Positions 30,405 through 40,053 are shown, counted from the stretch's first letter. The stretch is 64,000 bases of DNA from Microbacteriaceae bacterium (GCA_947452675.1 CANGDL010000003.1:1-64000), one strand, 5' to 3'. The notes: generated by a model from the sequence alone, not told the origin. Translations and numbers: made by a program.

Positions 30405-31523
30405 ATGAGCATTCAGCGCGAACCACTAGACCGTTTCTTCAGCATCATCCCTGCCGGAGGAATAGGCAGCCGCCTATGGCCTCTATCTCGTGCCTCAGCT
30501 CCTAAGTTCCTACACGACCTAACCGGTTCGGGACAGACTCTGCTGCAAGACACCTGGGATCGCCTAACTCCGTTTGGTGGCCCAGATCGCATCCTGGTGG
30601 TGACCGGCAAGGTTCACAAGTCGGCAGTTCTAGAGCAAATTGAAGACCTCTCGACCGACAACCTAGTTCTCGAACTTTCACCTAAGGACTCAACCGCGGC
30701 CATTGCGCTCGCCGCAGCCATTTTGATGAACCGCGAACCAGACGTAATCGTCGGTTCTTTCGCGGCCGACCACGTGATCACCGAGGATGACAAGTTTCAG
30801 GCTGTCGTGCGCGAGGCGGTTGAGGTGGCCGCGACCGGCAAGATAGTCACGATTGGAATCGAGCCAACCGAACCATCAGTTGGCTTTGGTTACATTAAGC
30901 AGGGCGAGTCTCTGGGTCTTGCCTCGGCACCGAATGCGCGCGATGTTGTCAAATTCGTTGAAAAGCCCAACATCGACAAAGCTCGCAAGTATGTGGAGTC
31001 TGGTCAATACCTCTGGAATGCCGGAATGTTCATCGCCCCTGCATCCGTCTTGCTGGCCGAATTGGCCAAGTCTGAGCCAGAACTTCACGCGTCAATCATG
31101 GAGTTGGCCGCCGCATGGGATACCGAAGAGCGCAAGTCGGCGATCGAAAAAATTTGGCCAACCTTAAAAAAGGTGGCAATTGACTATTCAGTAGCCGAAC
31201 CAGCCGCCGCCTCAGGACTAGTCGCGGTCGTGCCAGCAAACTTCTCGTGGCATGACGTCGGCGACTTTGCCGCGATCGCCGAACTTCAATCTCAGGGCCG
31301 CAAAGGAAATCTTGCTGTTCTCGGCAATGCCAAGGTTCTTGCCGATTCTTCGAGCGGAATCTTGGTCAGCGACACAGACCGGCTAATCGCACTTATTGGT
31401 GTTGAAGATATCATTGTGGTTGACACTCCTGACGCTCTCCTCGTCACAACCAAAGCCCACGCCCAGCGTGTGAAGTCACTGGTTGATGCTTTGAAGGCCA
31501 CCGGCCACTCCGACGTTCTTTAG
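30405..31523 (+). CDS. manC: Mannose-1-phosphate guanylyltransferase
   Basis: Makes GDP-mannose from mannose-1-phosphate and GTP for glycan synthesis. The pyrophosphorylase signature AGGIGSRLWPLSR with Lys in APKFLHD is at the N-terminus; FVEKPNIDKARKYVESG and LWNAGMFI bind the sugar phosphate. The protein is about 372 aa and lacks the extra isomerase domain of longer ManC enzymes. Start ATG 30405 is favoured by family alignment; ATG 30381 and an earlier codon at 30333 are in frame, and none has a clear Shine-Dalgarno. A manB/manA symbol is also used in actinobacteria. Confidence 0.9.
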   Translation: MSIQREPLDRFFSIIPAGGIGSRLWPLSRASAPKFLHDLTGSGQTLLQDTWDRLTPFGGPDRILVVTGKVHKSAVLEQIEDLSTDNLVLELSPKDSTAAIALAAAILMNREPDVIVGSFAADHVITEDDKFQAVVREAVEVAATGKIVTIGIEPTEPSVGFGYIKQGESLGLASAPNARDVVKFVEKPNIDKARKYVESGQYLWNAGMFIAPASVLLAELAKSEPELHASIMELAAAWDTEERKSAIEKIWPTLKKVAIDYSVAEPAAASGLVAVVPANFSWHDVGDFAAIAELQSQGRKGNLAVLGNAKVLADSSSGILVSDTDRLIALIGVEDIIVVDTPDALLVTTKAHAQRVKSLVDALKATGHSDVL

Positions 31524-31644
31524 AAGAAGCCCTTGCTGCCTACGGCAGGTAGGCCTCAATTGTTACTTTTCGGTTAATAATTTCCTCTAAAACGGCTTCT
31601 CGCCCATTTCATTAACCTTGCCGGCGTAGGCTGGGTGCGCACGG

Positions 31645-31669
31645 GGCTGTGAGAGACACAGCCATTTTT
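31645..31669 (+). promoter_or_regulatory. Terminator-like hairpin in the bmpA leader
   Basis: GGCTGTG, loop AGAGA, CACAGCC, then ATTTTT ends just before the GGGAGG Shine-Dalgarno of bmpA. If transcription starts downstream of TAGGCT (31627-31632), the hairpin lies at the mRNA 5' end. It could be an attenuator, or a stabilising 5' stem-loop. No riboswitch aptamer was recognised. Confidence 0.5.
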
Positions 31670-31683
31670 CGGGAGGAAAACAA

Positions 31684-32793
31684 GTGAAGACTGTTTCACG
31701 CACCACCGCAATTAAGGGCCTAGCTCTTGCAGCCATTGCAAGCCTCGCTCTTGCTGGTTGCGCCGCCGCACCGGCAGCACCAACCGCTACCCCAGTGAAC
31801 TACAAGGCCTGTATGGTCTCTGACGCTGGTGGCTTCAACGACGCTTCTTTCAACCAGGAAGCCTACGCAGGCCTTCAGCAGGCTAAGGCAACTCTTGGTG
31901 TTCAGACTGCACAGGTTGAATCACCAGAGAAGGCAACCCAGACTGACTACGTATCTGGTATCGACTCAATGATCTCTGAGGGCTGTAACCTCATCGTCAC
32001 CGTTGGTTTCAACCTTGCAAGCGCAACCCGCGATGCTGCCAAGAAGAACCCAAAGGTTAACTTTGCAATCATCGACTCCGCTTTGAGCAACGACGACTAC
32101 TCGCCTCTAAGTCTGCCAAACGTAAAGCCAATTCAGTACAACACCGCTGAAGCTGCGTACCTAGCTGGTTACCTAGCTGCTGCGACCACCAAGACCGGCA
32201 AGGTTGCAACCTATGGTGGCATGCTTCTTCCTTCTGTAACCATCTTCATGGATGGCTTCAAGCAGGGTGTTGACGCTTACAACATGGCTAAGGGCAAGAA
32301 GGTTACCGTTCTTGGCGCTAACGGCACCGACACTTCAAAGTGGGCTGCTACCGGTGACTTCAACGACCAGGCAAAGGGTAAGACCCTGACCCAGGGCTTC
32401 TTCGCCCAGGGTGCTGACATCGTTCTTCCAGTTGCTGGCCCAGTGGGCGTTGGCTCAGGCCAGGCAACTCTTGACAAGAAGGGCACCCTTGTTGTCGGTG
32501 TTGACAGCGACTGGTACAACCTACCTACCCACGCTGCATACAAGGCGAACATCTTGACTTCAATCGAGAAGAAGATGGCTGCGGCGGTCCTTGCAGTAAT
32601 CAAGACCGGCGTTGACGGCACCTTCGCAGGTGGCGACGCAAACCAGTACGTTGGCAACCTTGCTAACGGGGGCGTTGCAATCGCTGACCAGCACGATGTT
32701 GTTTACCCAACTGGTATCCAGACCGAGCTTGACAGCCTGAAGGCTGACATCATCTCGGGCAAGATCAAGGTCACCTCGATCTACAACAAGTAA
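31684..32793 (+). CDS. BMP-family nucleoside-binding lipoprotein of an ABC importer
   Basis: Extracytoplasmic substrate-binding lipoprotein, 369 aa, starting at GTG with a GGGAGG Shine-Dalgarno. A signal peptide ends in the lipobox LALAGC. The mature N-terminus shows the BMP/PnrA signature MVSDAGGFNDASFNQ, and the sequence is BMP-like throughout. PnrA-type proteins bind nucleosides, and the ABC genes and nucleoside enzymes that follow support this. Codon usage (favoured codons such as AAG, AAC, GGC) suggests high expression. It is separated from the ATPase gene by a strong terminator. Confidence 0.92.
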   Translation: MKTVSRTTAIKGLALAAIASLALAGCAAAPAAPTATPVNYKACMVSDAGGFNDASFNQEAYAGLQQAKATLGVQTAQVESPEKATQTDYVSGIDSMISEGCNLIVTVGFNLASATRDAAKKNPKVNFAIIDSALSNDDYSPLSLPNVKPIQYNTAEAAYLAGYLAAATTKTGKVATYGGMLLPSVTIFMDGFKQGVDAYNMAKGKKVTVLGANGTDTSKWAATGDFNDQAKGKTLTQGFFAQGADIVLPVAGPVGVGSGQATLDKKGTLVVGVDSDWYNLPTHAAYKANILTSIEKKMAAAVLAVIKTGVDGTFAGGDANQYVGNLANGGVAIADQHDVVYPTGIQTELDSLKADIISGKIKVTSIYNK

Positions 32794-32807
32794 TAACCAG
32801 AAGTAAA

Positions 32808-32847
32808 GCCGGGGATGACCACAACCGTGGTCATCCCCGGCCCTTTT
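32808..32847 (+). terminator. Strong intrinsic terminator between bmpA and the ABC ATPase gene
   Basis: Perfect 15-bp stem (GCCGGGGATGACCAC with GTGGTCATCCCCGGC), 4-nt loop AACC, followed by CCTTTTCTG. It splits the transport operon so that the binding protein can be made in excess, with limited read-through to the ATPase and permeases. Confidence 0.9.
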
Positions 32848-32907
32848 CTGGGGGCAAAAAAGTTAGACTGAAAACAACCCGACTGGGTCTAGTGAAACGG
32901 ATGAGCG

Positions 32908-34407
32908 ATGAAGCTTGAACTTCGTGGAATCACAAAGCGCTTTGGCGCCATGGTCGCCAACGACAACGTGAATCTTGTGGCGCAACCAGGAGAAATTCAC
33001 TGCCTGCTTGGTGAAAATGGCGCTGGCAAGTCAACTCTTATGAATGTGCTGTATGGCCTTTATCAGGCTGACGGTGGCGAAATCCTCATCGATGACAAGG
33101 TCGTCAAATTTTCTGGCCCAGGCGATGCCATGGCTGCAGGCATCGGCATGGTGCACCAGCACTTCATGCTAATCCCAGTTTTCACCGTTGCCGAAAACGT
33201 GATGCTAGGTCACGAACCCACCAAATTCGGTGGCATCTTGGATATGGCAGCGGCGCGTGCAAAGGTGCGCGAAGTGTCGGCAAAATTTGGTTTTGAGATC
33301 GACCCAGACGCCATCGTTGGCGAGTTGCCGGTGGGTGTTCAGCAACGTGTGGAAATCATCAAGGCACTTATCGGCAATGCCGAGGTGCTAATTTTTGATG
33401 AGCCAACCGCCGTGCTTACTCCTCAAGAAACAGACGAACTCATGGCCATCATGAAGCAGTTGCGTGAGGCCGGCACCGCGATCGTTTTCATCACCCATAA
33501 ACTTCGCGAGGTTCAAGAGGTTGCCGACAAGATCACCGTGCTTCGCCTTGGCAAAGTAGTTGGCGAGGCTGACCCGAAATCAACAGCCAATGAACTCGCC
33601 TCGATGATGGTGGGCCGCGCCGTCGACCTGGATGTCGAAAAAGCTCCGGCCACTCCGGGAAAGCCAACCTTCAAGGTTGAAGGTTTATCTGCTTGGAGTC
33701 ACTCCGGCGCAAAGGTTCTGGATGACATCAACTTTGAGATTCACGAGGGCGAAATTCTTGTCATTGCCGGGGTTCAAGGTAATGGCCAGACCGAGCTAAC
33801 CGAGGCAATCATCGGAATGCACGGCAAAACAGCCGGCTCAATTCAATTAGATGGCCGCGAATTGATTGGCAAAAACGTAAAGCAGGTCCTTGATTTGGGC
33901 GTCGGCTTCGTGCCCGAAGATCGCACCGAGGATGGACTGGTGGCCGAGTTCACCATTGCCGAAAACCTGATGTTGGATAGAAGTGATCGAAAGCCTTTTG
34001 CCAAGGGATTGAACATTAACCTCGCCTACTTAAAAAAGTTTGCACTTGAGAAGTTGAATCAATTCGATGTTCGAGCCCAGGGCATCGAATCAAAGGCAGC
34101 TCAGCTATCTGGCGGAAATCAGCAAAAGGTTGTTCTTGCCCGTGAATTGTCGCGTGAACTTCGACTTTTTGTCGCCTCACAGCCTACCCGCGGACTCGAC
34201 GTGGGATCAATTGAGTTTGTGCACGAACAAATTGTGGCCACTCGCGACAGCGGCATCCCGGTGTTGATTGTGGCAACCGAACTGGATGAAGCAACTCAAC
34301 TCGGTGACCGAATCGCGGTCATGTATAAAGGCAAAATCGTGGGTATAGTCCCATCGAACACTCCTAGGGCAACTCTCGGTCAGATGATGGCAGGTATCAG
34401 CGCATGA
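32908..34407 (+). CDS. Nucleoside ABC importer, double ATP-binding protein
   Basis: A 499-aa protein with two tandem nucleotide-binding domains, as in simple sugar/nucleoside importers (RnsB/YufO-like). Domain 1: Walker A GENGAGKST, LPVGVQQRVEIIKAL, Walker B LIFDEPTAVLTP. Domain 2 has a degenerate P-loop (GVQGNGQTE), then LSGGNQQKVVLAREL and ASQPTRGLDVGS, so it probably hydrolyses ATP poorly, as is usual for this family. It overlaps the first permease by ATGA. Confidence 0.92.
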   Translation: MKLELRGITKRFGAMVANDNVNLVAQPGEIHCLLGENGAGKSTLMNVLYGLYQADGGEILIDDKVVKFSGPGDAMAAGIGMVHQHFMLIPVFTVAENVMLGHEPTKFGGILDMAAARAKVREVSAKFGFEIDPDAIVGELPVGVQQRVEIIKALIGNAEVLIFDEPTAVLTPQETDELMAIMKQLREAGTAIVFITHKLREVQEVADKITVLRLGKVVGEADPKSTANELASMMVGRAVDLDVEKAPATPGKPTFKVEGLSAWSHSGAKVLDDINFEIHEGEILVIAGVQGNGQTELTEAIIGMHGKTAGSIQLDGRELIGKNVKQVLDLGVGFVPEDRTEDGLVAEFTIAENLMLDRSDRKPFAKGLNINLAYLKKFALEKLNQFDVRAQGIESKAAQLSGGNQQKVVLARELSRELRLFVASQPTRGLDVGSIEFVHEQIVATRDSGIPVLIVATELDEATQLGDRIAVMYKGKIVGIVPSNTPRATLGQMMAGISA

Positions 34408-35558
34408 AACGGGTAATGAAAGAATTCACCGGCGGCAGTGCATTTTTGTCGATTTTGGCCGTTATCGCTTCGCTTGTGGTCGGCGGCATTTTGATCGCTC
34501 TTTCGAGCCCAGAAGTCCAATCGACGGCAACCTATCTGACTGCTCGTCCGAGTGACTTTTTCCAGGCACTATGGAATTCGGTTTTCGGCGCCTACGATGC
34601 GATGTTCCGCGGGGCTATCTTCAATTACAAGGCCCAGGACACCCTGCAGATGATCAAGCCAATCACGGAAACCTTGGCCTATGCGACCCCGATAACAATG
34701 TCGGGTCTGGGTCTTGCGGTTGCTTTCAGGTCGGGGCTTTTCAACATCGGTGCAACCGGCCAGATTATTTTCGGAGCTATGTTTGCAGGCTGGGTCGGCA
34801 TCTATGTAGACCTACCTTGGTATGTTCATTTTCCGCTCGCCGTCCTGGCAGGTGTGCTCGGCGGAGGTCTATTCGGAGCCCTGGTGGGTTTCTTGAAGGC
34901 CACCACCGGAGCAAATGAAGTAATCGTGACCATCATGTTTAACTACATCGCGGTTCTTTTGCTTGGGTATCTCTTGAAGACACCAATCCTGCAGGCCCCA
35001 GGCGCTGTAAACCCGATTTCGCCGCCAGTAAAAGATTCGGCCAAGTACGTGTTCTTCCTAGGTGACCAATTCCGTCTGCACGGCGGTGTCTTTGCGATGA
35101 TCATTGCTGTTGTCTTCACCTGGTGGTTGTTGAACCGTTCAACACTGGGCTTCCGGTTTCGCGCTCTCGGCCACAACCCAAACGCAGCCAAGGTTGCGGG
35201 TATAAACATCGGTCTCACCTACATCCTTGTCATGGGTATCTCGGGCGCACTGTCTGGTCTAGCCGGAACCTCGCAGATTCTGGGTTCTGAGCAAGTGCTG
35301 ACACTTGGTGTTGCTGCCAGCTATGGTTTTGACGCAATCACAGTCGCGCTTCTTGGCCGTTCAAACCCTTGGGGTGTCCTGGTTGCCGGGTTGCTCTTCG
35401 GCGGACTGCGAGCCGGTGCTGTAACTATGCAGGCAAACCAAGGAGTACCTGTCGACATCGTGCTCGTCGTGCAATCTTTGATCGTCTTGTTTATCGCCGC
35501 CCCACCTCTGGTGCGTGCAATCTTCCGAGTCAAAGTTTCGAAGGAGGTCGCAGCATGA
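34404..35558 (+). CDS. Nucleoside ABC importer permease 1
   Basis: Membrane protein of 384 aa with 8-10 hydrophobic helices. The BPD_transp_2 signature appears as FNIGATGQIIFGAM and in the loop RALGHNPNAAKVAGIN that contacts the ATPase. It resembles YufP/RnsC-type permeases. Overlaps both neighbours by ATGA. Confidence 0.9.
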   Translation: MKRVMKEFTGGSAFLSILAVIASLVVGGILIALSSPEVQSTATYLTARPSDFFQALWNSVFGAYDAMFRGAIFNYKAQDTLQMIKPITETLAYATPITMSGLGLAVAFRSGLFNIGATGQIIFGAMFAGWVGIYVDLPWYVHFPLAVLAGVLGGGLFGALVGFLKATTGANEVIVTIMFNYIAVLLLGYLLKTPILQAPGAVNPISPPVKDSAKYVFFLGDQFRLHGGVFAMIIAVVFTWWLLNRSTLGFRFRALGHNPNAAKVAGINIGLTYILVMGISGALSGLAGTSQILGSEQVLTLGVAASYGFDAITVALLGRSNPWGVLVAGLLFGGLRAGAVTMQANQGVPVDIVLVVQSLIVLFIAAPPLVRAIFRVKVSKEVAA

Positions 35559-36784
35559 AGCAAAGTAAGCGCACCCCGATCGCACTTTTAGTCATGGCGT
35601 TAGTCGGATTGTGGTTGTTCATCTCAGCGCCATCCGGGGTCACCATGATCAACATCTCCACCGACTCTGACATTTTCAAATTGCCCGACTTTGCGCTCAA
35701 TGTTGCATTGATTTGCGGGCTTGCCGTCGCCGTTCAAATTGCGGGTTTGCTCGTCTCCGGTTATTTGGTTTTGGCTAAGAATCATAAGACGCCTCGCTGG
35801 GTGGTCATTATGTTCGCGGTTGCTTTGGTCGCAGAAATCTTGATTGGCCTATTTGCCGGCAAAACCATGACCTTCACTTCCTTGCTACAGGGTTCGCTGG
35901 CTCTGGCTGTGCCACTTATCTTCGGTTCATTGGCCGGAGTTCTGAGCGAGCGCGTTGGCGTGGTCAACATTGCAATCGAAGGGCAGTTGCTTGCCGGAGC
36001 CTTTGTCTCGGCTTTGGTCACCTCGCTATCGCACAACCTTCTAGCGGGTTTAATCGGCGCAATGATTGCCGGCGCGTTGGTGGCTTGGGTTCTCGCGGTC
36101 TTTGCGATCAAGTATGTGGTTGACCAAATCATCGTTGGTGTCGTGCTAAACGTTTTGGTGGTTGGCCTAACCAACTTCATCTTCAGCACTCTTATGGTCA
36201 GCAACCTTCCGCTTTATGACCAGCCAGATCGTTACTCGAACATTCTGATTCCGGTGCTCGGCCAGATTCCGGTGCTCGGCCCGGTCCTCTTCAATCAGAC
36301 GTTGATTGTCTACTTGATGTACATCGCGGTTGGCGTGGTTTATTTCGTGCTTTTCAAGACTCGTTGGGGCTTGCGTGTTCGAGCCGTCGGAGAATATCCG
36401 AAGGCTGCCGACACGGTTGGCATCAATGTTTTCCGAACCCGCTACATCAGCGTGATGATTGGTGGCGCACTCGCCGGTCTCGGCGGCTCCTTCTTCACTC
36501 TTGGCCAGGTCGGCGCATTCGGTAAAGAGATGACCAACGGCGCAGGCTACATAGCCCTCGCCGCGCTCATCTTCGGTCGTTGGAACCCAATCTATGCCGC
36601 GTTTGCTGCACTGCTTTTTGGCTTCGCCGAAAACCTACAGTATGGGCTTGCGATCATCGGTTCATCGGTGCCAAGCGAGTTCTTACTCATGCTTCCATAT
36701 GCGTTGACCGTGGTTGCCGTCGCTGGTTTGGTAGGTAAGGTCACTGGCCCTGCCGCCTCCGGCAAGGCTTATATAAAGAGTTAG
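35555..36784 (+). CDS. Nucleoside ABC importer permease 2
   Basis: Second BPD_transp_2 permease, 409 aa. It shows VNIAIEGQLLAGAF and the ATPase-contact loop RAVGEYPKAADTVGINVFRT. ATG 35555 overlaps the upstream stop as ATGA, with an AAGGAGG Shine-Dalgarno; a longer frame from 35369 runs inside permease 1 and is rejected. Pairs with permease 1 as a heterodimeric channel (YufQ/RnsD-like). cdd follows 7 nt later. Confidence 0.9.
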   Translation: MKQSKRTPIALLVMALVGLWLFISAPSGVTMINISTDSDIFKLPDFALNVALICGLAVAVQIAGLLVSGYLVLAKNHKTPRWVVIMFAVALVAEILIGLFAGKTMTFTSLLQGSLALAVPLIFGSLAGVLSERVGVVNIAIEGQLLAGAFVSALVTSLSHNLLAGLIGAMIAGALVAWVLAVFAIKYVVDQIIVGVVLNVLVVGLTNFIFSTLMVSNLPLYDQPDRYSNILIPVLGQIPVLGPVLFNQTLIVYLMYIAVGVVYFVLFKTRWGLRVRAVGEYPKAADTVGINVFRTRYISVMIGGALAGLGGSFFTLGQVGAFGKEMTNGAGYIALAALIFGRWNPIYAAFAALLFGFAENLQYGLAIIGSSVPSEFLLMLPYALTVVAVAGLVGKVTGPAASGKAYIKS

Positions 36785-36791
36785 GCAGGAC

Positions 36792-37193
36792 ATGCAAACC
36801 GAAATCAACTGGGTTGACCTTCGCGAATCTGCAAGAGCAGCGATGGCGAAGGCATACGTGCCTTATTCAAAGTTCATGGTTGGCGCTGCCGCTTTGACCG
36901 AGGATGGTCGTATAGTTTCTGGCTGCAACATCGAAAACGCGTCCTACGGTTTGACGCTTTGCGCTGAGTGCTCATTGCTAAGCGACCTGTTCATGACGGG
37001 CGGTGGTCGTTTGGTGGCATTCACTTGTGTCGACGGACATGGCAACATTTTGATGCCTTGTGGGCGTTGCCGCCAGCTTTTGTTTGAGCACTCTGCAAAG
37101 GGGATGGTTCTAGAGACAGTTTCTGGTTTCAAGACCATCGATGAAGTGATTCCGGATGCCTTCGGCCCACGCGATTTAGAAGAGAGAAAGTAA
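36792..37193 (+). CDS. cdd: Cytidine deaminase
   Basis: Zinc hydrolase converting (deoxy)cytidine to (deoxy)uridine. The 133-aa length fits the small tetrameric type. Motifs: YSKFMVGAAAL, CNIENASYGLTLCAECS (catalytic CAE) and PCGRCRQLLFE with the other zinc cysteines. Its stop overlaps the deoA ATG (TAATG). Its product, deoxyuridine, is a substrate of the pyrimidine phosphorylase encoded next. Confidence 0.95.
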   Translation: MQTEINWVDLRESARAAMAKAYVPYSKFMVGAAALTEDGRIVSGCNIENASYGLTLCAECSLLSDLFMTGGGRLVAFTCVDGHGNILMPCGRCRQLLFEHSAKGMVLETVSGFKTIDEVIPDAFGPRDLEERK

Positions 37194-38479
37194 TGGCCGA
37201 ATTCGCCGCTGTCGAACTGATCATGCAAAAGCGTGAGAAAGGTGAACTTTCTACCGCTGAGATCAACTGGTTGATTGCCAACTACACCACCGGCGCAGTC
37301 GCCGATGAGCAGATGTCGGCTATGGCAATGGCCATATTGCTCAACGGAATGAGCCGCCGGGAGATCAAGGATTTGACCATGGCAATGATTGCCTCCGGTG
37401 AAACCTTGGACTATGCGGGTTTGGCGGCCCCAACCTCAGACAAACATTCGACCGGTGGTGTTGGCGACAAAATTACGTTGCCGCTCGCTCCGCTCGTTGC
37501 CGCTTTTGGCGTTGCAGTTCCCCAACTCTCGGGTCGCGGTCTAGGCCACACAGGCGGCACCCTAGACAAACTTGAATCAATCAAGGGCTGGCGAGCCGCG
37601 CTAAGCAACGCCGAGTTTCATAAACAACTTGCCGAGGTCGGTGCCGTGATTTGTGCAGCCGGTGCGGGACTTGCCCCAGCTGATAAGAAGCTTTATGCGT
37701 TGCGTGACGTCACCGGAACGGTCGAGGCGATACCACTCATCGCCAGCTCAATCATGTCTAAAAAGATTGCTGAAGGAACCTCATCCTTGGTTCTCGACGT
37801 AAAGGTCGGCTCGGGGGCGTTCATGAAGAATATCGACCGCGCGCGCGAACTTGCCAGAGTCATGGTTCAGCTAGGCCAGGATGCGGGCGTTAACACCTCG
37901 GCACTTCTAACCGACATGTCTACCCCGCTCGGACTAGAGATTGGAAATGCACTCGAAGTTAAGGAGTCGGTCGAGGTTCTTGCCGGCGGTGGCCCGGCAG
38001 ACGTTGTTGAACTGACGGTCGAGCTGGCAAGAGAAATGCTTCGCCTTGCAGGAAAGGTCGACGTCGATGTCGCCGCTGCCCTCAAGGATGGCCGTGCCAT
38101 GGATAAGTGGCGTCAAATGATTTCGGCCCAGGGAGGCGACCCAGATGCCGAGCTGCCGACTGCGCGAGAGCACCACGTCGTGCTTTCGCCGGCGGACGGT
38201 GTTATCACTGAACTTGATGCGCTACAGGTTGGCACTGCATCCTGGCGACTTGGCGCAGGTCGCGCTCGCAAAGAGGACCCAATCCAGTTCGGCGCTGGAA
38301 TTACACTTCACGCTCAGCTCGGTGAAAAGGTTAGGGCTGGGCAGCCGCTTATGACCTTGCACACCGACGAAGCGGTCCGTTTTGAGCGGGCTATGGAAGC
38401 TCTCGATGGTTCGTTTAAGATTGAGGCTGCTGCTATTGCTGCACCGCGCAAAATTCTGCTCGATCGCATCGACGGCTAA
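37193..38479 (+). CDS. deoA: Thymidine phosphorylase (pyrimidine-nucleoside phosphorylase)
   Basis: Phosphorolyses thymidine/deoxyuridine to the base and deoxyribose-1-phosphate. The 428-aa protein carries KHSTGGVGDKITLPLAPLVA and SGRGLGHTGGTLDKLESI, the phosphate and base-binding signature, and the C-terminal RKEDPIQFGAGI with a PYNP-type domain. Some family members also act on uridine. Tightly linked to cdd and add. Confidence 0.94.
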   Translation: MAEFAAVELIMQKREKGELSTAEINWLIANYTTGAVADEQMSAMAMAILLNGMSRREIKDLTMAMIASGETLDYAGLAAPTSDKHSTGGVGDKITLPLAPLVAAFGVAVPQLSGRGLGHTGGTLDKLESIKGWRAALSNAEFHKQLAEVGAVICAAGAGLAPADKKLYALRDVTGTVEAIPLIASSIMSKKIAEGTSSLVLDVKVGSGAFMKNIDRARELARVMVQLGQDAGVNTSALLTDMSTPLGLEIGNALEVKESVEVLAGGGPADVVELTVELAREMLRLAGKVDVDVAAALKDGRAMDKWRQMISAQGGDPDAELPTAREHHVVLSPADGVITELDALQVGTASWRLGAGRARKEDPIQFGAGITLHAQLGEKVRAGQPLMTLHTDEAVRFERAMEALDGSFKIEAAAIAAPRKILLDRIDG

Positions 38480-38494
38480 ACGAAAGGCATCACC

Positions 38495-39589
38495 ATGGCT
38501 CGCTTCAACATTCAGGCGCTTCCAAAGATCTCACTGCACGATCACCTGGATGGCGGTCTTCGCCCTCAGACAATCATTGAGCTCGCCGATGCCGTTGGCC
38601 ACCAGCTCCCTGCGGATAACGCGGAGGCTCTGAAGCAGTGGTTTGAAACTTCAGCTAACTCTGGTTCACTCGTGAAGTACCTAGAAACCTTCGACCACAC
38701 CACGGCGGTCATGCAGACCCGCGAAGGCCTTCAGCGCGTGGCTCGTGAATTCGTTCATGACCTTGCCGAGGATGGCGTCATCTATGGAGAGGTGCGCTGG
38801 GCGCCGGAGCAGCATCTGCAGCGCGGTTTGACCTTGGATGAGGTCGTCGAAGCCGTTCAGGACGGTCTCGAGCAGGGCATGGAAGACGTCGACTATCACG
38901 GTGGATTCATTCGGACCGGTCAGTTGGTCACCGCCATGCGTCACGCCGACCGCGGTCTCGAAATCGCCGAGCTGGCGGTTCGTCACCGTAACAACGGTGT
39001 CGTCGGTTTCGACATCGCCGGTGCCGAAAAAGGGTTCCTACCAAGCCGTCACAAGATTGCCTTTGACTACCTGGCATCAGAGTTGTTCCCGGTGACCGTT
39101 CATGCGGGCGAAGCCGACGGTGTTGAGAGCATCAAGGATGCCATCGTGTCTGGCCGTGCACTGCGTCTAGGTCACGGCGTTCGCATCATTGAAGACATCT
39201 TGCTATCGCGCAGCGAGGGAGATGCCGACTTCGTGGAACTCGGTGACGTCGCTCGCTGGGTTTATGACCGTGGAATTGTCCTCGAGACTTCGCCATCTTC
39301 GAACCTTCAGACTGGCGCGATTTCACTTCTGGGTGAAACGATGGCCGATCATCCTTTTGACATTCTTTATGACCTCGGTTTCAAGGTCACGGTAAACACA
39401 GACAACCGCCTCATGTCAGGAACCACCTTGACTCGAGAGCTCGAGCTCTTAGTGAAGACGTTCGACTATGGTCTGGCTGACCTCGAGACCTTCCAGTTGA
39501 ACGCGGCCGAAGGTGCTTTCCAAGACCTAGAACAACGCGAAGAGTTGATGGACATGATCTCGGATGGCTTTGCCGAGGCCGTTGAGTAA
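38495..39589 (+). CDS. add: Adenosine deaminase
   Basis: Zinc amidohydrolase converting (deoxy)adenosine to (deoxy)inosine. The 364-aa protein shows the metal site LHDHLDGGLRP, EVRWAPEQH, the catalytic VHAGEADG, GHGVRI and NTDNRLMSG. The GAAAGG Shine-Dalgarno is well placed. Inosine formed here can be split by the purine nucleoside phosphorylase at 42000-42797. Its 3' end overlaps the predicted IIA start by 26 nt. Confidence 0.94.
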   Translation: MARFNIQALPKISLHDHLDGGLRPQTIIELADAVGHQLPADNAEALKQWFETSANSGSLVKYLETFDHTTAVMQTREGLQRVAREFVHDLAEDGVIYGEVRWAPEQHLQRGLTLDEVVEAVQDGLEQGMEDVDYHGGFIRTGQLVTAMRHADRGLEIAELAVRHRNNGVVGFDIAGAEKGFLPSRHKIAFDYLASELFPVTVHAGEADGVESIKDAIVSGRALRLGHGVRIIEDILLSRSEGDADFVELGDVARWVYDRGIVLETSPSSNLQTGAISLLGETMADHPFDILYDLGFKVTVNTDNRLMSGTTLTRELELLVKTFDYGLADLETFQLNAAEGAFQDLEQREELMDMISDGFAEAVE

Positions 39590-40031
39590 ATACCCAGCCT
39601 TAAGTTCCGCCTTCGCCGAAAACTCGATTCGGCTTGGTGCGATTGCACTTGACCGTGAACATGCCATTGAAATGGCGGGGGAGTTGCTGGTTGCCAGCGG
39701 CCGGTCAACGCCCGATTACACCCTCTCAATGTTAGAAGCGGTCGAAGAGAACGGACCATACATCGTGATCGCACCTGGAATCGCTTTGGCTCACGGCCGC
39801 CCATCCGAGGCAGTTATAGAAATCGGGTTGAGTTTGGTTACTTTGGCCGAACCGGTTGTTTTTGGCAACGCCGCGAATGATCCGGTTCGAATGGTAATCG
39901 GCCTCTGCGCGACTGACCACAGCTCCCATATCGACATAATGTCTGAGTTGGCTAGCTTCCTCGGGGAGGCCGGCTCTGTGAATAGTGTGTTAAATGCCGT
40001 CGACAGCGACCAGATTCGCTTGCTGTTCTAA
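39564..40031 (+). CDS. PTS system EIIA component (ascorbate/mannitol-fructose superfamily)
   Basis: A 155-aa phosphocarrier with the type-2 IIA active-site His in PGIALAHGRPSEAV (around residue 77), followed by the VFGNAANDPVRMVIGLCA core. ATG 39564 overlaps add; TTG 39582 is an alternative start. The IIB gene follows 22 nt later, but no IIC transport component exists nearby. It may feed a remote IIC or act as a regulator; substrate unknown (UlaC/SgaA-like by general appearance). Confidence 0.82.
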   Translation: MALPRPLSKYPALSSAFAENSIRLGAIALDREHAIEMAGELLVASGRSTPDYTLSMLEAVEENGPYIVIAPGIALAHGRPSEAVIEIGLSLVTLAEPVVFGNAANDPVRMVIGLCATDHSSHIDIMSELASFLGEAGSVNSVLNAVDSDQIRLLF

Positions 40032-40053
40032 AACCGCGGGTGACAATAGAAGT

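Noticed and set aside
31540-31683. A purine or other nucleoside riboswitch ahead of bmpA
   Set aside because: Only one short stem is visible; the conserved purine aptamer core and its two loops are not present.
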